From an uncultured Agathobacter sp. (GTDB lineage: Bacteria; Bacillota; Clostridia; Lachnospirales; Lachnospiraceae), in the NCBI GenBank assembly GCA_934359755.1, contig CAKRLV010000007.1:1-64000 (forward strand): a DNA stretch of 64,000 nucleotides. The letters are read 5' to 3'. Shown in pieces: positions 52,525 to 61,160 of the stretch; the stretch's first letter is position 1, and each line of letters begins with the position of its first letter. The notes below the pieces were generated by a model. The model worked only from the letters and a program-made list of their open reading frames with translations. It was not told the origin of the DNA and did no database searches. The position numbers and the translations under genes are program-made.

Positions 52525-53913
52525 ATGAGAAAGCATATAGCTGCAATATTAGGAATTGTGACTTTGATAAGTTCGCTTACAATTCCAACAGCGAATATCA
52601 AAGCTGAAGATTACTGGCCTGATGGTCCAGATATAGATACACCGAATGCGATAGTGATGGAAGTAAATACTGGTACAGTATTATATGAGAAAAACAGCCA
52701 TGAGCAGCATTATCCAGCCAGTATCACGAAGATACTTACTACATGGCTTACAGTTGAGAACTGTGATTTGAGTGAGAAAATCAAGTTTTCAAAAGATGCT
52801 GTATACAATAATGAGGGCGACACATCGCATATCTGGAGAGATGTTGGAGAAGAGATGACTGTTGAGGAGACTTTGTATGCAGTCATGCTTGCATCAGCGA
52901 ATGAGTGTGCGTATGCGGCAGCCGAACATGTTGGAAAAAAGCTTGATGGTGATTACAGGACGTTTATTGATCTGATGAATAAGCGTGCGAAGGAGCTGGG
53001 CTGTACAGATACACATTTTAATAACTGTAATGGTCTTCCAGATGAAAAGCATGTGACATCTGCTTATGATATGGCTCTTATAAGTAGTGCAGCGTACAAG
53101 AATGACACATTCAGGAAGATAACAGGTACAGCGACATATACGATTCCACCTACGAATAAGCATAAGGAACCGACGTACCTAAGTAACCATCATAAGATTC
53201 TGCATTACTATGAGACTGGCAAGTATATCAACGAATACTGTACAGGTGGTAAGACTGGTTTTACCAAGGTGGCGAACAGCACGCTTGTGACTTATGCGGA
53301 GAAAGATGGAATCACAATATGTGTTGTAGTGATGAATGCAAACTCGCCAAAACACTGGACAGACACGAACAAGCTGATTGATTATGCGTTCAGTAATTTC
53401 AAGACATACAATATCTCAGACAATGAGTCATCGCTTAAAGCTGATTCTAATAAGAAAGTAGGAATACTCAATAATCATAAGTCATTTGTTACACTTGATG
53501 AGAGTGCATATATTATTCTGCCAAATTCAGCAGAGTTTGAAGATGCGCAGTTTGAGAGAAATGATGACAGCAAAGATAAGTCAGTGGCAAGTATTAAGTA
53601 CAAATATGCAGGCAAGGATGTGGGAAGTGTAGAGATTGTCACATCGGGTGAGAAAGTTGAGCTAAGCTATTTTGATAAGGATAAGAACCAGATAAAGGAC
53701 AACACTGTAATAAAGATTAAAATCTGGTATATAGTGATTTCGCTGATAGCAATTGTGGCATTAATTTTGATAATTATCTGTATCAAGAAGCTTTATGATA
53801 ACTTCTATGTCATTAAGCATAACATGCAGATGAAGCGTACACAGAAAGAAAGATTCAGGGAAAAGAAGGATAAGCCCAAACGTAGACGAAAAAAGGATGC
53901 AATGTTCAAATAA
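52525..53913 (+). CDS. D-alanyl-D-alanine carboxypeptidase (low-molecular-weight PBP, peptidase S11)
   Basis: 462 residues from ATG 52525, after AAGGAG. A signal peptide (about 1-27) is followed by the serine peptidase domain with SxxK as SITK (Ser66, Lys69), SxN as SAN (124-126) and KTG (242-244). It trims the last D-Ala from peptidoglycan stem peptides. After a beta-rich domain comes a C-terminal transmembrane helix (about 405-427) and a strongly basic cytoplasmic tail, so it is anchored by a true membrane helix rather than the amphipathic helix of PBP5. Confidence 0.93.
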   Translation: MRKHIAAILGIVTLISSLTIPTANIKAEDYWPDGPDIDTPNAIVMEVNTGTVLYEKNSHEQHYPASITKILTTWLTVENCDLSEKIKFSKDAVYNNEGDTSHIWRDVGEEMTVEETLYAVMLASANECAYAAAEHVGKKLDGDYRTFIDLMNKRAKELGCTDTHFNNCNGLPDEKHVTSAYDMALISSAAYKNDTFRKITGTATYTIPPTNKHKEPTYLSNHHKILHYYETGKYINEYCTGGKTGFTKVANSTLVTYAEKDGITICVVVMNANSPKHWTDTNKLIDYAFSNFKTYNISDNESSLKADSNKKVGILNNHKSFVTLDESAYIILPNSAEFEDAQFERNDDSKDKSVASIKYKYAGKDVGSVEIVTSGEKVELSYFDKDKNQIKDNTVIKIKIWYIVISLIAIVALILIIICIKKLYDNFYVIKHNMQMKRTQKERFREKKDKPKRRRKKDAMFK

Positions 53914-53949
53914 AGACAAAAAAGACAATCATAACGACAATACAAATAA

Positions 53950-53990
53950 AAACCGACAACATAACTCAAAATTATGTTGTCGGTTATTTA
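53950..53990. terminator. bidirectional terminator
   Basis: AACCGACAACATAA and TTATGTTGTCGGTT form a perfect 14-bp stem with a 7-nt loop. A-rich sequence on one side and T on the other let it work in both directions. Confidence 0.88.
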
Positions 53991-54014
53991 TTTATGGACA
54001 TAGGTGAAAAAACT

Positions 54015-54521
54015 TTAAATTGTCAGACTATTTAATAAAATAAGCAGTTGATTCTTGTTTTCGGTATAGATTAGGATGCCGTTAACCGTCTCAAGCAGTG
54101 TGATATATTTGCCGGTAAATGTTTCTGAGGTCTGAATCAGATGTATGATATATGAGCGCATATATGGAGCAACTGACAAAAAGACTGTATCTACATTTTC
54201 CATAGGGTTTATAGTTACTCCACCAGTCTCAAACGCTGTGGATAATTCCTTTTCCTGATTAAACTGATTCACTGTCTTGTTGACAATGAAATATCCATTT
54301 TCATCTTTAGGCATGTCCAGCGATTTGATTGCACGCTGAACTTGTTTAGTCAATGCGTCCGATGGTGTATAAAGAGATTCGAAGTAGCTCATGAAATCCG
54401 AGGCACTTTTGAAAAAGGTGTTGCGTCCATTTTGAAGAACCTCTGTCATCAATATTCTTTTTATAGCATTTTCACAGGTTTCCCTTGATGGGTTGCGTCG
54501 GGATGTTGATTTTTTATCCAT
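54015..54521 (-). CDS. uncharacterised protein, possibly ArgR-like
   Basis: 168 residues from ATG 54521, which has GGAGGA upstream; an upstream extension to 54596 lacks one. I recognise no family with confidence. The N-terminal half is helical, with TKQVQRAIKSLDMPKDENGY placed like the recognition helix and wing of ArgR (TQATVSRDIKELGLVKxxGxY). The C-terminal half (VDTVFLSVAPYMRSYIIHLI and LLETVNGILIYTENKNQLLI) has the alpha/beta rhythm of the ArgR oligomerisation domain. It lies opposite the AbiE-like pair, about 190 bases from its start codon. Confidence 0.6.
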   Translation of the reverse strand: MDKKSTSRRNPSRETCENAIKRILMTEVLQNGRNTFFKSASDFMSYFESLYTPSDALTKQVQRAIKSLDMPKDENGYFIVNKTVNQFNQEKELSTAFETGGVTINPMENVDTVFLSVAPYMRSYIIHLIQTSETFTGKYITLLETVNGILIYTENKNQLLILLNSLTI

Positions 54522-54712
54522 TTTTCCTCCAAAGACATAAAAGACAAATGATATGTGTCCGAAGAAGAGTATACGACAATTTTGAGGACTAATCAATATA
54601 AATACGACATTATAAAATGGAACACATTATTAAGATTAAGTTGACCATATGTAGCAAATGCGTTAAAATTATAATAAATACCACTATTTTTTTAATGGAG
54701 CGGAAAATATAT

Positions 54713-55336
54713 ATGAAATACAAGAACGAGGAAGCTGCCAGAAAAGTGTACGAGGAGGTACACAAGTGCATACAGGAAAATGGCGGAATAGTTAAAAAGG
54801 AACAACTCTCCAAGCTGGGAATAGATTACAGAAGAATCATTGAGATGGTGGAGTCGGGAGAGCTGGTTCGTATCAAGAATGGTTATTACACAGATAAGCT
54901 TGATAGTTTTTCGGAGGAGGAGCTTATTGCTAAGCTTTTTCCAGATGCCCGTCTCTGTATGGAGAGTGCACTTTATGCTTATGGATATATAGCGGAGAAG
55001 CCATTTGGATGGAGACTTGCGGTGGATAAGAATACGTCGAAGTCGAGATTTAAGATGGACTACCCAAAGGTCATTCCTTATTATACAGAGCCAGAGGCAC
55101 TTGAGATTGGTTCGACTGTTATAACTTTAGATGGGAATGAATTTCAGATATATGACAAGGACCGCCTGATATGTGATTGTCTCAAGTATGAGTCGAAGAT
55201 GGACAGGGGAGATTTCAAGACTGCAATTCAGGCTTACATCAAGGACAGCGATAAGGACATTCTCGCATTAATGGAATATGCGCGGGAGAGGAAAGTAGTC
55301 AAGAAAGTTCAGTCTATGATAGGGGTGTGGCTATAA
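54713..55336 (+). CDS. AbiEi-like antitoxin/transcriptional regulator
   Basis: 207 residues from ATG 54713. The N-terminal winged helix (ENGGIVKKEQLSKLGIDYRR, then VESGELVRIKNGYYT) is the AbiEi antitoxin domain. The C-terminal domain contains LCMESALYAYGYIAEKPFGW and YDKDRLICDCLKYESKMDRG. AbiEi proteins repress their own operon and counteract AbiEii type IV toxins. The stop codon overlaps the partner's start (TAATG). Confidence 0.85.
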   Translation: MKYKNEEAARKVYEEVHKCIQENGGIVKKEQLSKLGIDYRRIIEMVESGELVRIKNGYYTDKLDSFSEEELIAKLFPDARLCMESALYAYGYIAEKPFGWRLAVDKNTSKSRFKMDYPKVIPYYTEPEALEIGSTVITLDGNEFQIYDKDRLICDCLKYESKMDRGDFKTAIQAYIKDSDKDILALMEYARERKVVKKVQSMIGVWL

Positions 55337-56190
55337 TGAAAGTAGGTACGAATCCGGCGACAGAGCTAAAGGTAGAAAGTGAGAAGCAGAATCGTCCATT
55401 TTCGGATGTTCTGCATCAATATGTTGAAGAGAACCTGTTAAAAAGAATATATGAGTCTAAGTATAAAGATGATATCTGGATAAAGGATGACCTGCCATGG
55501 AACACCGAATGTGAGAAAATCCATCTTTTTTACAGAAATAGGACGAATGATTTGCTGGATGTATCAGGGGCACAGTTGATTATGGAGAGTCTTTTTGCAA
55601 ATAAGGATGAGGTGCAGTGGCAGTACAAAGTGCGCGGAGATGAGGAATTTACAGTTGCACTTGTGGCGGAATATAAAGGGATGGAAGTTCCTGTGACCAT
55701 TATAATGGAGGAGTTATGTGATAGCACAGCAGTTGCAGATAAGTGCAGCTTCAGACCGATGTTAAGACATGTAGTTCAGATTACGTGTCTTGTATACAGT
55801 CCGCAGACAGTAGTGGTTGACTCAATTTATGAGATTATAGAGAAGCTTGAGCTTATCGGAGACATGGAGCCATACGCTGTGATAAATCAGACACTGAAGA
55901 CCAGCTCGGTGAGTGGCAGGCATATAATAGAAGGGCTTTCGGAGAAGACAGCAAATTACCCCAAAGTTCTTAAAGAAAAAAGAATATCACAGATTGAATC
56001 ATATAGGAACTATACTTATATGAAGAAAAGATGGGATAAATACTGCAAAATCCACACTGATTCTCAGGATAACTGGGATGAAGTGGTGGACAGGATTGTG
56101 AGATTTTTAGCACCAATATGGCAGGCACTTTGCAGGAACGAGATATTTTTTGATGACTGGATGCCAGAACTTGGAAGGTATCTGGGATAG
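55336..56190 (+). CDS. AbiEii-like protein with degenerate nucleotidyltransferase motifs
   Basis: 284 residues from ATG 55336. Context and layout match AbiEii: PFSDVLHQYVEENLLKRIYE corresponds to the opening helices. In active AbiEii proteins this is followed by a KGG(T/M)xL loop and a TRxTxDxD motif. Here the same places read IKDDLPW and RNRTNDLLD, so the glycine loop is lost and the acidic pair is altered. The remainder (VVQITCLVYSPQTVVVDSIY, IESYRNYTYMKKRWDKYCKI) follows the family. It is probably a catalytically changed or inactive member; binding of the partner may persist. Length is near normal. Confidence 0.72.
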   Translation: MKVGTNPATELKVESEKQNRPFSDVLHQYVEENLLKRIYESKYKDDIWIKDDLPWNTECEKIHLFYRNRTNDLLDVSGAQLIMESLFANKDEVQWQYKVRGDEEFTVALVAEYKGMEVPVTIIMEELCDSTAVADKCSFRPMLRHVVQITCLVYSPQTVVVDSIYEIIEKLELIGDMEPYAVINQTLKTSSVSGRHIIEGLSEKTANYPKVLKEKRISQIESYRNYTYMKKRWDKYCKIHTDSQDNWDEVVDRIVRFLAPIWQALCRNEIFFDDWMPELGRYLG

Positions 56191-56202
56191 AGAGGATGGA
56201 CT

Positions 56203-57603
56203 TTGTTAGACGAGAAATTAATAGAATACGCAGCAACAAATACATATCCTTTTCACATGCCAGGGCATAAGCGCAACATAAAGGAATTTTTAAGTCCATA
56301 CGATATAGATATTACAGAGATAACAGATTTCGATGATCTGCATCACAGCGAAGGAATACTACTTGAGGCGCAGAAGCGTGCGGCACAGATGTATGGTGCA
56401 GATGAATGTTTTTATCTGGTGAATGGAAGCACATGCGGACTGCTTGCTTCAATAAGTGCTTTGACCAATAAGCATGACAGGGTTCTGGTTGCAAGGAACT
56501 GCCATAAGGCAGTGTATCATGCGATATATCTAAGAGAGCTGCAGCCGGTATACATCTATCCGGAGATTACGGATTACAACATTCAGGGGCAGGTGACGAT
56601 AGAATCGGTACAGGAAGCAATTGAGTCCAATCCGGAAATCAAAGCCGTAATAATAACATCACCGACATATGACGGAATTGTATCGGATGTAGCTTCGATA
56701 GCTAAGCTGGTGCACTCATATGGAATAAAGCTGATAGTTGACGAGGCGCACGGTGCGCACTTTGGGCTGGATGAGAGTATGCCAGAGAATGCAATCAGAC
56801 TAGGGGCTGATTGTGTGATAGTAAGTGTACATAAGACACTTCCAGCTTTTACACAGACGGCACTGCTTCTTGTAAACAGGCAAAGCGTTGATGTTACAAG
56901 GATAGAGAATTTCCTTGATATATATGAGACGAGTTCTCCATCATATATACTCATGGCGGGAATAGAGAGATGCGTGCGGATGATGACAGAAAATGGAAAG
57001 AATCTGTTTGTAGAGCTGAACAATAATCTCGATGATTTTTATGCAAAAGTAAATGGACTTTGTCATCTGAAAGTGTTGACACAGGCGGATTTTGGGCATG
57101 ATGCATACGAGTTTGACAGGACGAAGATATTGATAAGCACGTCAAGATGTCAGCTGAATGGTCATGATATCAAGAAGATACTTACTACGAAGTATAAGAT
57201 AGAGCTTGAGATGTCATCAGAGAATTATGCGCTGGCGCTTGCGACAGTGATGGACACAAAAGAGGGTTTTGACAGGCTTGCAGATGCACTTGTTGAAATC
57301 GACCGTGAGTGTATGAGCTGCGGAGAGTCGGATATTGATATTAATAATGTATATACGCCCAAAGAACGTGTCTGTGAAATCCATGAGATGGATTTGATGG
57401 GGAGAAAACAAATTCCTTTTTCGAAGGCAGAAGGCTGTGTATGTGGAGATTATATTTATTTTTATCCACCAGGGATTCCGATTCTTGTTCCAGGAGAGCG
57501 TGTAGATGCCAAAGCAATAGCGGATATACGCCGTGCAGTTGAAATTGGAATTGACGTGTATGGATTGACGGAAAACCAAATGATATTTATACTTAAAGGA
57601 TAA
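56203..57603 (+). CDS. Orn/Lys/Arg decarboxylase family, YaaO-like
   Basis: 466 residues starting at TTG 56203, with AGAGAGGATGG upstream. This is a fold-type I PLP enzyme: it begins with YPFHMPGHKRN, the substrate loop of the family, followed by NGSTCGLLASI (phosphate cup), IVDEAHGAHFG (Asp180) and SVHKTLPAFTQ, with the PLP Lys at 211. The short form lacks the N-terminal wing of E. coli CadA/SpeF and corresponds to B. subtilis SpeA/YaaO. It likely decarboxylates arginine, lysine or ornithine. It opens the gene block that leads to holB, as yaaO does in B. subtilis. Confidence 0.9.
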   Translation: MLDEKLIEYAATNTYPFHMPGHKRNIKEFLSPYDIDITEITDFDDLHHSEGILLEAQKRAAQMYGADECFYLVNGSTCGLLASISALTNKHDRVLVARNCHKAVYHAIYLRELQPVYIYPEITDYNIQGQVTIESVQEAIESNPEIKAVIITSPTYDGIVSDVASIAKLVHSYGIKLIVDEAHGAHFGLDESMPENAIRLGADCVIVSVHKTLPAFTQTALLLVNRQSVDVTRIENFLDIYETSSPSYILMAGIERCVRMMTENGKNLFVELNNNLDDFYAKVNGLCHLKVLTQADFGHDAYEFDRTKILISTSRCQLNGHDIKKILTTKYKIELEMSSENYALALATVMDTKEGFDRLADALVEIDRECMSCGESDIDINNVYTPKERVCEIHEMDLMGRKQIPFSKAEGCVCGDYIYFYPPGIPILVPGERVDAKAIADIRRAVEIGIDVYGLTENQMIFILKG

Positions 57604-57608
57604 TAGAT

Positions 57609-58202
57609 ATGGGAAAAATATTTTGTGTTATGGGCAAAAGTGCCTCAGGCAAAGATACTATTTACAGCAGATTGCTCGAGAGAAATAAGATTCATGTTAA
57701 GAAGATTATTCCGTATACGACCAGACCAATGAGGGATGGAGAGACAGACAAGGAGACATATTTCTTCTGTGACGAGAAGAAAGTGCAGGAATTGGAGGCT
57801 CTCGGCAAGATAATAGAGCTTCGTGAGTACAACACAGTATATGGAATCTGGAAATATTTCACAGTTGATGACGGGCAGATAGATTTAGCCAATAATAACT
57901 ACATCTTAATAGGTACGCTTGAGACTTTTAACAAAATAGTAAAGTACTTTGGAGAGGATAAAGTGCTTCCTATATATATAGAAGTAGAAGATGGCGAACG
58001 TCTTATAAGAGCAATATCGAGAGAAAAACAGCAGAACCAGCCGAAGTACGAGGAAATGTGCAGGCGGTTTCTTGCAGATGCATCCGATTTTTCGGAGGAG
58101 AATCTGCATGAGGCAGGCGTAAAGCGCCGATTTATTAATGATGATATGGATGATACGATAGAAGAAATCGAGAAATATATCAATTCTAACGTGACGGTGT
58201 AG
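57609..58202 (+). CDS. guanylate kinase-like protein
   Basis: 197 residues. P-loop GKSASGKDTIYSRLLE, then the GMP-binding YTTRPMRDGETDKETYFFCD, the TxRxxRxGExDGxDYxF-type motif of guanylate kinases, and RRFLADASDFSEENLHEAG in the LID/C-terminal part. It probably phosphorylates GMP. It occupies the place where B. subtilis has thymidylate kinase (tmk), between yaaO and yaaR. It may be an extra copy beside a main gmk elsewhere; this cannot be judged here. Confidence 0.87.
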   Translation: MGKIFCVMGKSASGKDTIYSRLLERNKIHVKKIIPYTTRPMRDGETDKETYFFCDEKKVQELEALGKIIELREYNTVYGIWKYFTVDDGQIDLANNNYILIGTLETFNKIVKYFGEDKVLPIYIEVEDGERLIRAISREKQQNQPKYEEMCRRFLADASDFSEENLHEAGVKRRFINDDMDDTIEEIEKYINSNVTV

Positions 58203-58217
58203 GAGAGGCCGGTAGGT

Positions 58218-58658
58218 ATGGCAGTAAGAATAAATGAAGTAAACCAAATATCGCAGGTGGCTGATGCGGCTAAGACTGTCGAGGGTGATGGTTCTTTTAA
58301 ATTCACTCTGGCAAGTGCGATTACAGATGCTGAACTTCAGGCGAGAGTGGATTCGCTCATGGAGGATATAGTTGAGCAGGGAAACAGGATAGCTCAGCAC
58401 ATGGATATTCACGACATGAAGAGATACCGTACTCTTATCAAGGATTTTCTAAATGAAGTAGTGTACAGATCTCATAAATTCTCAAGGGAGAACTTTCTTG
58501 ATCGCCGTGGAAGGCACCGTGTATACGGAATAATTAAGCTTATAGACAGCAACCTTGATGAGCTTGCGACAGAGCTGGTCGAAGATGAAAAAGATCATAT
58601 TTCAATCCTTAGCAAAATAGGAGAGATACAGGGACTGCTGCTTGATATTTTTACATAA
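58218..58658 (+). CDS. yaaR: YaaR-family protein (DUF327)
   Basis: 146 residues, helical. It has the conserved core LQARVDSLMEDIVEQGNRIA, then IHDMKRYRTLIKDFLNEVVY and RHRVYGIIKLIDSNLDELAT of YaaR. Function is unknown; the gene is conserved directly upstream of holB in Firmicutes, as here. Confidence 0.9.
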   Translation: MAVRINEVNQISQVADAAKTVEGDGSFKFTLASAITDAELQARVDSLMEDIVEQGNRIAQHMDIHDMKRYRTLIKDFLNEVVYRSHKFSRENFLDRRGRHRVYGIIKLIDSNLDELATELVEDEKDHISILSKIGEIQGLLLDIFT

Positions 58659-58717
58659 TGTAATGTCGGATAAGTAATACTCATAGCCGGGTAGAATAGA
58701 AGATTGGAGGTATGCAT

Positions 58718-59707
58718 ATGGCAGGATTTAAAGAGATAATAGGACACGAAAAGATAATAGAACATCTTAAAAATGCTATATCGATGGGAAAGGTATCCCA
58801 TGCGTATATTATAAATGGTCCAGATTTATCAGGCAAAAAGATGATAGCAGATGCTTTTGCCAGAGCCCTTCAATGTGAGAATGATGATCCAGAGGGCTGT
58901 GGAGAATGCAAATCCTGCAGACAGGCAGCCGATTACAATCAGCCAGATATAATATATGTACAGCATGAGAAGCCTAATCTTATAGGTGTTGATGATATAA
59001 GATCGCAGATAAACAACAGTATTGCAATCAAACCATACAGCAGCAAATACAAGATTTATATAGTTGATGATGCGCAGAAGATGAACCAGCAGGCGCAGAA
59101 CGCATTGCTTAAGACGATTGAGGAACCACCAGCATATGGAATAATTATATTGCTTACGACGAACGCAGACAGCTTTCTGCCTACGATACTTTCAAGGTGC
59201 ATAACTCTTAATGTGAAGACAGTAAAGGATGAAGTAATCAAGAATTATCTCATGACAGTAAAGCAGATACCAGATTACCAGGCAGATATATGCACAGCGT
59301 TTGCGCAGGGGAATGTCGGAAAGGCAATCAGACTTGCATCATCAGATGAATTCAATGAATTAAAGGATTCTGCAGTTTCACTGATGAAGAGAATAGAGGA
59401 CATAGAGCTTTATGAACTTGGCGCAGCGCTAAAGCAGATAAGTGAGTATAAGCTTGAAATACAGGATTATTTTGACCTGATAATGATATGGTACAGAGAT
59501 GTTCTATATATGAAAGCAACAAATGATGTTAATGGCCTGATTTTTAAGGATGAGGTCTATGATATAAAAAAACAGGCAGCAAAACATTCCTATAATGGAA
59601 TTGAGACAGTTTTAGAAGCACTTGAAAAGGCTAAAGTCAGACTGAATGCGAACGTCAATTTTGATTTGACAATAGAACTGCTGCTACTGACAATTAAGGA
59701 GAATTAA
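58718..59707 (+). CDS. holB: DNA polymerase III subunit delta'
   Basis: 329 residues from ATG 58718 (GGAGG upstream; the ATG at 58712 is too close). A clamp-loader AAA+ protein: IIGHEKIIEHLKNAISMGKV, HAYIINGPDLSGKKMIADAF (P-loop), a zinc-binding set in CENDDPEGCGECKSC, the SRC-containing LPTILSRCITL, and KTIEEPPAYGIIILLTTNAD. It helps load the sliding clamp during replication. One base separates it from yaaT. Confidence 0.93.
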   Translation: MAGFKEIIGHEKIIEHLKNAISMGKVSHAYIINGPDLSGKKMIADAFARALQCENDDPEGCGECKSCRQAADYNQPDIIYVQHEKPNLIGVDDIRSQINNSIAIKPYSSKYKIYIVDDAQKMNQQAQNALLKTIEEPPAYGIIILLTTNADSFLPTILSRCITLNVKTVKDEVIKNYLMTVKQIPDYQADICTAFAQGNVGKAIRLASSDEFNELKDSAVSLMKRIEDIELYELGAALKQISEYKLEIQDYFDLIMIWYRDVLYMKATNDVNGLIFKDEVYDIKKQAAKHSYNGIETVLEALEKAKVRLNANVNFDLTIELLLLTIKEN

Positions 59708-59708
59708 A

Positions 59709-61160
59709 ATGACAAAGATAGTAGGAATTCGATTTCATAAGGCTGGAAAGATATACTATTTCGACCCAGTTGATTTTGAATTAGAGACAGCAATGCATGT
59801 AATTGTTGAGACAGCAAGAGGAATTGAAATGGGAACCGTTTTGATTCCACCTAAATCTGTGGAGGATGATAAGGTAGTTCAGCCTCTTAAGCCAGTACTC
59901 AGAGTAGCTACAGATGAGGATGAGAAGAAAATCGAGATAAACAAAGAAAAAGAGAAAGATGCCTTTGCAATCTGTAAGGAGAAAATCATAAAGCATGGAC
60001 TTGAGATGAAGCTTGTCAATGCAGAATATACATTTGATGGAAATAAGCTTTTATTTTATTTTACAGCTGATGGAAGAATTGACTTCAGAGAGCTTGTAAA
60101 AGATCTTGCAGCAGTGTTCAGGACAAGAATTGAACTCAGACAGATTGGTGTAAGGGATGAGACTAAGCTTTTAGGTGGAATAGGTATATGCGGGCGTGAA
60201 CTTTGTTGTTCAACATACCTGTCCGATTTTGTACCTGTTTCTATTAAGATGGCAAAAGAGCAGAACCTGTCTTTGAACCCAACCAAGATATCCGGAGTAT
60301 GCGGAAGACTTATGTGCTGCCTTAAGAATGAGCAGGAGACATATGAATACCTCAATAGCAGACTTCCATCTATAGGTGATGTGGTTACAACACCTGACGG
60401 AATAAAGGGAGAAGTCACAAATATCAACGTGCTGCGCCAGCTTGTCAAAGTTATCGTGGATAACGGAAGTGAGAAGGAATTAAGAGAATACTCTATTGAT
60501 GATCTTAAGTTCAAGTCACACAAGAGAAAAGATGTCACAATCACAGAGGAAGAGTTGAAGGAACTTGAGGGGCTTGAGGAAGAAGGAACTGAAGTTACAA
60601 AGGAAGAAGAAAGACGCGAGAAGCCTCGTAACAAAGACAACAGAAACAGCCATAATGCCCGAAATAACAGAGACAATAACAGCAGAGATAATTATAATAA
60701 AGACAATAACAGGGATAATAACAGCAGAGATAATTATAATAAAGACAATAACAGAGATAATAACAGGGATAATGGCGACCACGAAAATAACAGAGACAGT
60801 CACAGAGAAGGCGGTAAGGATGTAAATAGCCGCGAGAATGGCAGAGAAAATAACAGGACTCACCGTGGTGGAAACCGAGAGTACAACAGGGACAACCGCG
60901 AGAACCGTGAGAACCGTGAGAACCGAGGAAACCGAGAGTACAACAGGGACAACCGCGAGAACCGAGGAAACCGAGAGTACAACAGGGACAACCGCGAGAA
61001 CCGGGGAAATCGAGAGTACAACAGGGACAACCACGAGAACAAAGATAATCGCGACAATAAAGACGGTAGAAATCACTACAACAATAACCGACGTCGTAAC
61101 AAAGGAAAACGATATAACAATGGCAATGGAAAATCGCAGCAGTCTGATCAGAAGTCATGA
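59709..61160 (+). CDS. YaaT/RicT-like PSP1 protein with long low-complexity tail
   Basis: 483 residues. The first 280 form the PSP1/YaaT domain with the conserved cysteines GGIGICGRELCCSTYLSDFV and ISGVCGRLMCCLKNEQETYE. In B. subtilis YaaT (RicT) with YlbF and YmcA binds Fe-S clusters and steers RNase Y processing. The last 180 residues are almost only Asn, Arg, Asp, Glu and Gly, in repeats such as NREYNRDNRENRG, encoded by near-identical tandem repeats (about 60650-61060). YaaT is normally about 270-300 residues, so this tail is unusual and resembles RNA-binding disordered regions. The 3' end overlaps trmN6. Confidence 0.88.
   Translation: MTKIVGIRFHKAGKIYYFDPVDFELETAMHVIVETARGIEMGTVLIPPKSVEDDKVVQPLKPVLRVATDEDEKKIEINKEKEKDAFAICKEKIIKHGLEMKLVNAEYTFDGNKLLFYFTADGRIDFRELVKDLAAVFRTRIELRQIGVRDETKLLGGIGICGRELCCSTYLSDFVPVSIKMAKEQNLSLNPTKISGVCGRLMCCLKNEQETYEYLNSRLPSIGDVVTTPDGIKGEVTNINVLRQLVKVIVDNGSEKELREYSIDDLKFKSHKRKDVTITEEELKELEGLEEEGTEVTKEEERREKPRNKDNRNSHNARNNRDNNSRDNYNKDNNRDNNSRDNYNKDNNRDNNRDNGDHENNRDSHREGGKDVNSRENGRENNRTHRGGNREYNRDNRENRENRENRGNREYNRDNRENRGNREYNRDNRENRGNREYNRDNHENKDNRDNKDGRNHYNNNRRRNKGKRYNNGNGKSQQSDQKS

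Noticed and set aside
60516..61158. Long minus-strand frames of 186-187 codons and a plus-strand extension from 60838
   Set aside because: They arise from the repetitive Asn/Arg/Asp-rich end of the yaaT gene; composition is extremely biased and no start signals are present.
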